Origin: Nereocystis luetkeana
Taxonomy: Eukaryota > Sar > Phaeophyceae > Laminariales > Laminariaceae
Direction: 5' to 3'
Assembly (NCBI GenBank): GCA_031213475.1
Contig: JARUPZ010000013.1
Coordinates: 6,614,739-6,678,738, forward strand
Length of the DNA: 64,000 bases
Position numbers and translations under genes: made by a program. The notes beneath the pieces were generated by a model that saw only the letters and a list, made by a program, of their open reading frames with translations, ran no database searches and was not told the origin of the DNA. This document shows positions 59,320 to 64,000 of the stretch, in pieces. How positions within the stretch are numbered: the first letter of the stretch is position 1; each line of letters opens with the position of its first letter.

Positions 59320-61260
59320 AGTGCATCGTTTGGTCTCGTTTGGGCAGGCGATCGAAAATCGAAACCTACGATCCTGTGATAGATGGGGGCGCCTGCTTTG
59401 TGCGCGAAGGGGGGGGGGGGGGGGAAGGGGTGGGTTCGCCGAAGTTTGTTTGGCCTACGCCACCAAGTTGTTTTGTTTTTGCTAGGCAGAAACGTGTTTT
59501 CGTCTTTCTCCAGGATCGAGAGAAAGTTGAGAATGTCGGCATCCTACGTACGGTAGTAGCTCTTTGCGGATGCCGGAATTTCATGATGTCGAATGTCGAT
59601 GCCTTGAAGTTATCACCCCCACGTAATATCAACCCGACATGTTTCATTCTTACTATCATAGTAGCATCTGTCCTTTAGTACCTTCAATGTAAGGACCGTT
59701 TGGATTAAATATTATTACACAACCAGTCCTATAGTTGGGGACTGAGTGGTGTGAATTTCTAAAGCTTGCTGGGTAGCGAGCTCAAGCAGCGTCGCGTGCG
59801 GCAGGCAGCGTTTTTTTCCCCCCACGATATTTTGTGTGCCCTTGCTTCCCCCTCATGGCGTATGCAAAGGAGGATGGGGTTGGGGTGGGCTCCTGCAAGG
59901 TGCTGCTAACGGTTTCGTGCCATAGTGTCGCTCGATACCGTTTGGTCCTGTTGAGACAGGCGGCGGGCTTACAAATAGCTAGCGTCTTAGCGTCTTGTTT
60001 TTTGCAGCGTGTGATAGCTCGAAAGGCGTAGCGTGGGCTAGTATTCCCCTCGAAAACAAGCGTTGCTGGGTGTTTTGTATCCACAGCACCGTACCGGGTA
60101 TACTCGAAGAAGGGGCAGGGTCGGGGTAGACTTTGACAACACGCCTGAGTAAACGGCGTCGTCTCATGATGTCGTTCGTTGCCGTTGGATCTCGTAAACT
60201 CTTCCGAGACCCCCGAGATTGCGACCGGACACGATGATTACTTTTAGTGTTATCAAGTTCCTACGAGCAAAGTGGTCGCCCAACAGTACTGGTGGGGTCA
60301 TGTTGCGCCCGCGCCGTACGAATCGTTGCATCAACCGTTGTAACTCAAGACACCAGTTTTTTTTTTATCAACCCTCAACCAAGCAGTGGATGTTGCTTCA
60401 ATCATATACTGGTATTTGTCACTTTTACGGCTAATTCCCCCCCGTAAAAGGTAGGCCGTGGTGTGGGCGTCGGCAGAAAACAGGGACGCCCATTTTTTTT
60501 TTTTTTTTTTTGCTATTGTTGTTGCTGTGTAGCTCAAAAAAGCGTCGCTTGCGGCACCTTTAGTGTATTTCCATGAAAATCACCCCCCTCCCCCCCGCGT
60601 GCGCGAACGAACGAGAGCGGGGTCGGGGTGGGCTTCGGCAAGGTGCTGAAATGGCGTGATGCCATGGGTATCGTGTGTTGTCGTTTGATCTCGTTAGGGC
60701 GAGCGACCGACGTCCGCGATATAGATCGGGGCGTCTACTTTCTATGTGTGCTGTTGCTGTTGTTGCTGCTGGGCCGCTCGAACTACCGTTGCCATCGACA
60801 AAGACGCGGGCGTCTACTGTACGTCCTATGCTGGGTAGCTCAAAACTATGTCGCGTGCCGCAGGAAGCGTTTTTTTCCCCATCATGAGACGAGGTGTGCC
60901 CTTGACTTCCCCCCCCCCCAACGAGGGCGAGGTCAGGGCGGGCCTCGGCAAGATGTTGAAAATATTGACGTTTGGTCTATTTCAATCCCGGCGGCGGGCG
61001 TCTGCCAAAGATGGGGAGCATCCAACTTTTGCTTTTGTTTTGTAACTCAAAAACCGTCGCGTGGGCGGGTGTATTATGTACCAGGGTGTATACAGTGCTG
61101 GCTTGTAGTGGTTTTCAACGAAAAAATAGGCACACTTGCCCCCTGTGACGGCGCGCGCCGGGGGGTCGGGGTGAGCTTCAGGCGGATGGTGCTCGAAGCT
61201 ACAGTATATCTCTTGCGCCGTCCCGACCGCCAACCGCTGACTGGTATCGCCCGCGCAGGG
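59320..61260 (+). repeat. Degenerate long tandem repeat downstream of the oxidase
   Basis: Marker blocks recur in order: GGGGTTGGGGTGGGCTCCTG (59877), GGGGTCGGGGTGGGCTTCGG (60620), GAGGTCAGGGCGGGCCTCGG (60927) and GGGGTCGGGGTGAGCTTCAG (61162); TAGCTCAA-like plus GTCGCGTG(C/G) at 59775, 60530, 60836 and 61043; TTTGGTCTCGTTTGGGC (59331) and TTTGATCTCGTTAGGGC (60684). The unit is roughly 210-310 bp, strongly diverged. Confidence 0.75.
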
Positions 61261-62310
61261 AGTGGGTGCGGATTGCGCCCATCCTTTGGGGGAACGTCGC
61301 CTGGATAACACTGTCCGGCAAAAAAATAGCGTTGTCTTCACGGGGTTGGTGTCGATCAGCGTTGATTTTTGTCGATGGTTCAACGTTTTCAAAGGGCGTA
61401 TAGGCTACTGCAGAGCTTCCATATGCCTCGAAAGACGATTCGTGACCGCAGTTTTGTGATTGGTGATCGGTCAATTTTTGAGGTTGGAGTTTTTTATTGG
61501 TGGAAAATCCTTGGTCGACGTGTGTATCGTCATCTGGGATCGTGACGTCACTTCTCGTAAAACAAATACATGCGTACATTATACGGGAAATTGGGCGTGG
61601 ATGATGACGTTGGTGAATCTAGCGTCTTGATACCAGGTATGCGTCCCCGTGGCTCAAACATCAGGCACTCGTTGCTTTTATGTACCGCACACGTGCGTGC
61701 CGCGGAGCAAAATACGCGAGGGGTATGGTTTGCCATCATAAGTTTTCCAAGTTGGTTGTTCGTTCTATATACGAGTCAACGAGGGGATGGGTAGTGTTCA
61801 AGATAACCACAAGCAGGTCGCAGAATAAGGTTGCGATCATCTCGTTTCCGTTGGCTGCACTGGGAAATCAACCATGGCTCATTTGGTGACGTATTGTAGT
61901 TAGTGCTGATTTACCGCAGAGACGTAGAAACACGGGTGTTCATTCGTTTTGGTTCCTGCTTCTCGTGCCTAGCAGCGCGAGCATAGCTGAGGCACACGAG
62001 CGAATGGCACGACGCTGCGCTGCTGCTGGTAGGCCTAGAACCTATAGGACTATTGTGGTTTTTGTCGGGTATTACCCGCACGGCCCACTTTTTTTTCCGG
62101 ATAGCCGGTACGCATAACACGCACGGAGTAGCTGTTATATTCGCCCTTTAATTCATTTTACTCTAGTTAAAAGTGGTGGTGCGTTTCCTATCATGCATAA
62201 GTACACGCTTTCGTCGGACAAGCATGGCTTGAGCCAAGTACCAGATACAATGCATGGTATGTTTTCCCCGAAGGGGGTAACAAAATGAGTTCTGGCGTAA
62301 GAGATCCTAC

Positions 62311-62417
62311 TTTGACCCTTTTAGGACGGCGGTCTCTTTTTGGGGAGAAACTTCTTAGAATTCGAGTGGTCTGCCCCCCAAACGGGACTGCAGTACTGCA
62401 GTCCTAACAGGGCTAAA
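62311..62417. mobile_element. Palindromic element family B, copy 6
   Basis: GACCCTTTTAGGACGGCGG to CAGTCCTAACAGGGC. The right arm carries a short internal duplication of CTGCAGT. Confidence 0.8.
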
Positions 62418-62453
62418 GGGGTTTACACACCTACTGTAGTTACTATTATGGGG

Positions 62454-62553
62454 GAGCATAGTTAATAGGACCAAATATTGTTCGTAAAAATGGTGAAATA
62501 TATAGGTTTTTATGTGTACCATAGGTCCTATTGACTATGGCCCCCCGTAATAT
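62454..62553. mobile_element. Inverted-repeat element family A, copy 8
   Basis: Begins TATTATGGGGGAGCATAG and ends CCCCCCGTAATA. Lies about 40 bases from a family B palindrome. Confidence 0.9.
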
Positions 62554-62812
62554 TAATACCTACCGTGTTTAACAGTCTGCTCGTCGTGAGCATGAGGTAT
62601 CCTGCGCACGTTTTGCGGCATATCCAAACGCCTTTTTATATTTTCGACCAGACCGGTAACGGATTATTATACACACATACACGCGACTGCACATACTGTA
62701 CAAGTGCGAGTAGTACTCTCTTATTTCGGATCATCCTCGAATTTTATGCAAGCAAGGGTGCGTGCCACTCTAAATTTCAGTACAAGAAAGGCCACACTCT
62801 TCCGAAGAAACG

Positions 62813-62907
62813 AGCCCTTTTAGAACCGCAGTCCCGTTTTGGGGACAAACCAGTCTAATTTCAAGTAGTTTGTCCCCAAAACGGGACTGCGGTTCTAAAG
62901 GGATTAA
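62813..62907. mobile_element. Palindromic element family B, copy 7
   Basis: CCCTTTTAGAACCGCAGTCC to CGGTTCTAAAGGGATTAA; the arms pair with almost no mismatch, which suggests recent spread. Confidence 0.92.
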
Positions 62908-63266
62908 CTCCCAAGTTCTTGAGTGCTGTCGCGTACCACGCTGGGCGTAAATGTAAGGACCGCTTGGTCTTCCTATTGACCACTAAAGGGCCTTACATTT
63001 TCAGTCAGAGTGGTATTAATATTGCACACGCATACATGCATACCTGGCACATGCATGCATACTTCGTTTCAGAGAATATACCGTACCTGGTATACTATAA
63101 GCGAGATGTCACACCCCCTCGGGCGATTTTGAAAGGTATGGTCGGTTGGTTTCCCGATGACGGGGAGGGCGTGCTGAATACGACGAACGATGCATGCGTC
63201 TATACATGCAACCTTCTCGACGAAATCTCTTATCCAAAGCCACCATTTTCGTTGTGTGTGCCTCCC

Positions 63267-63363
63267 TTAACCCCTTTAGTACCGCAGTCCCGATTTGGGG
63301 ACAAACCATTCTAATTCCAAGTGATTTGTCCCCAAAACGGGACTGGGGTTCTAAAAGGGTTAA
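63267..63363. mobile_element. Palindromic element family B, copy 8
   Basis: TTAACCCCTTTAGTACCG to GGGGTTCTAAAAGGGTTAA, loop TTCTAATTCCAAG. Closest to copy 2 in its loop and in the TACCG variant. Confidence 0.92.
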
Positions 63364-64000
63364 GGCATCTTTTTTGGAGGAAACCGGGTCGTCTGAAAAT
63401 CGTCCCAGGGGAGTGTGTTATCTCAAGTGTTACCAGGATTACGGCGGTATACGGTAGTACATACAGCACGTGCGGTTGGACATACGATCACGGGTGACCT
63501 GTTGTCTGTCGTCCCTGCTGACGGAACACAGGCCGGGGTGTGTGAATACCGGTGAAAGCAGAAATGACACCTGTTGGTGTGTTTCTTCTAGTTTCTTGAC
63601 TCTTGGCATTGTCGCTAAAGGGGCGAGAGCCATGAAGCTCATCCCACGGTATACCGTTTTTCGGCTCAATATTTGTTTTGACCGGTTGAGTTCCTCAAGC
63701 GAGCAAGTATTAATATTGGTATGCCGGCGACAGCAGTAGCAAGAGATATCGGAGAGTGTATTGGGTTTCAGGGCTATCGCATACAGCGCATACAGCGCAT
63801 ACAAAAGTTGTTCGGATTGCGCGAACAAACTTCTTCGAAGTCATGTTTCGTGTGACGTACCGAGCTCCTTATGTGAGGCAGGGGCCCAGAAAACAATAAT
63901 CCGCAACCTCTACCGTTCCGTGCCACTGGTCGAACTTCTATGAAACTCGACGAGCAGGGGAAATCGTTAAAGCTTGTGTCGCCTTCAGTACTCCCCACCA

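Larger units (their letters stand above)
58659..64000. other. Region downstream of the oxidase
   Basis: Holds the long degenerate tandem repeat, one family D, one family A and three family B elements. No recognisable coding exon and no clear polyadenylation signal just after the oxidase stop. Confidence 0.6.

Overview
This is a nuclear window from a eukaryote with few genes and many repeats. Its three genes are split by introns of roughly 0.3 to 7 kb that are full of simple repeats. The gene style (three-repeat MYB proteins, a peroxisomal acyl-CoA oxidase, long repeat-filled GT-AG introns, near-balanced base composition) fits a brown alga or a related stramenopile. That assignment is inference; no organelle, rRNA or species-diagnostic sequence is present.

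Layout. (1) About 170-6,390, minus strand: a three-repeat (R1R2R3) MYB gene rebuilt from seven exons, with a possible eighth polyglutamine exon near the left edge. (2) About 7,000-11,012, minus strand: a second R1R2R3 MYB gene, head-to-tail with the first and upstream of it on that strand; its N-terminal exon was not found. (3) About 11-35 kb: no recognisable gene, but dense copies of short inverted-repeat elements, other dispersed repeats and microsatellites. (4) 35,262-58,658, plus strand: a peroxisomal acyl-CoA oxidase rebuilt from 14 phase-consistent exons covering 23 kb and ending in the peroxisomal signal Ser-Lys-Leu; only the N-terminal exon or exons are missing. Its 6.9-kb third intron holds an LTR-type element with two 193-bp direct repeats, and its fourth intron holds a CTA/CTG repeat of more than 600 bp. 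(5) 58.7-64 kb: degenerate tandem repeats and more dispersed elements, with no recognisable gene.

The two MYB genes probably encode nuclear DNA-binding regulators. The oxidase would carry out the first oxidative step of peroxisomal fatty-acid beta-oxidation. Nothing in the sequence links the three functionally.

The most unusual signal is the 9-mer TACCAGGTA/TACCTGGTA and its 8-mer form TACCAGTA, scattered throughout. Comparing copies of one inverted-repeat family shows these motifs sitting as exact 6-7 bp insertions at a TA dinucleotide. That is what excision footprints of a TA-targeting DNA transposon would look like. A second motif, TACAGCAGTA/TACTGCTGTA, behaves similarly and is twice fused to the first through a shared TA. 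A second theme is that oxidase introns carry decayed copies of neighbouring exon and splice-site sequence, including an array that repeats a donor-like CCACGGTGAG.
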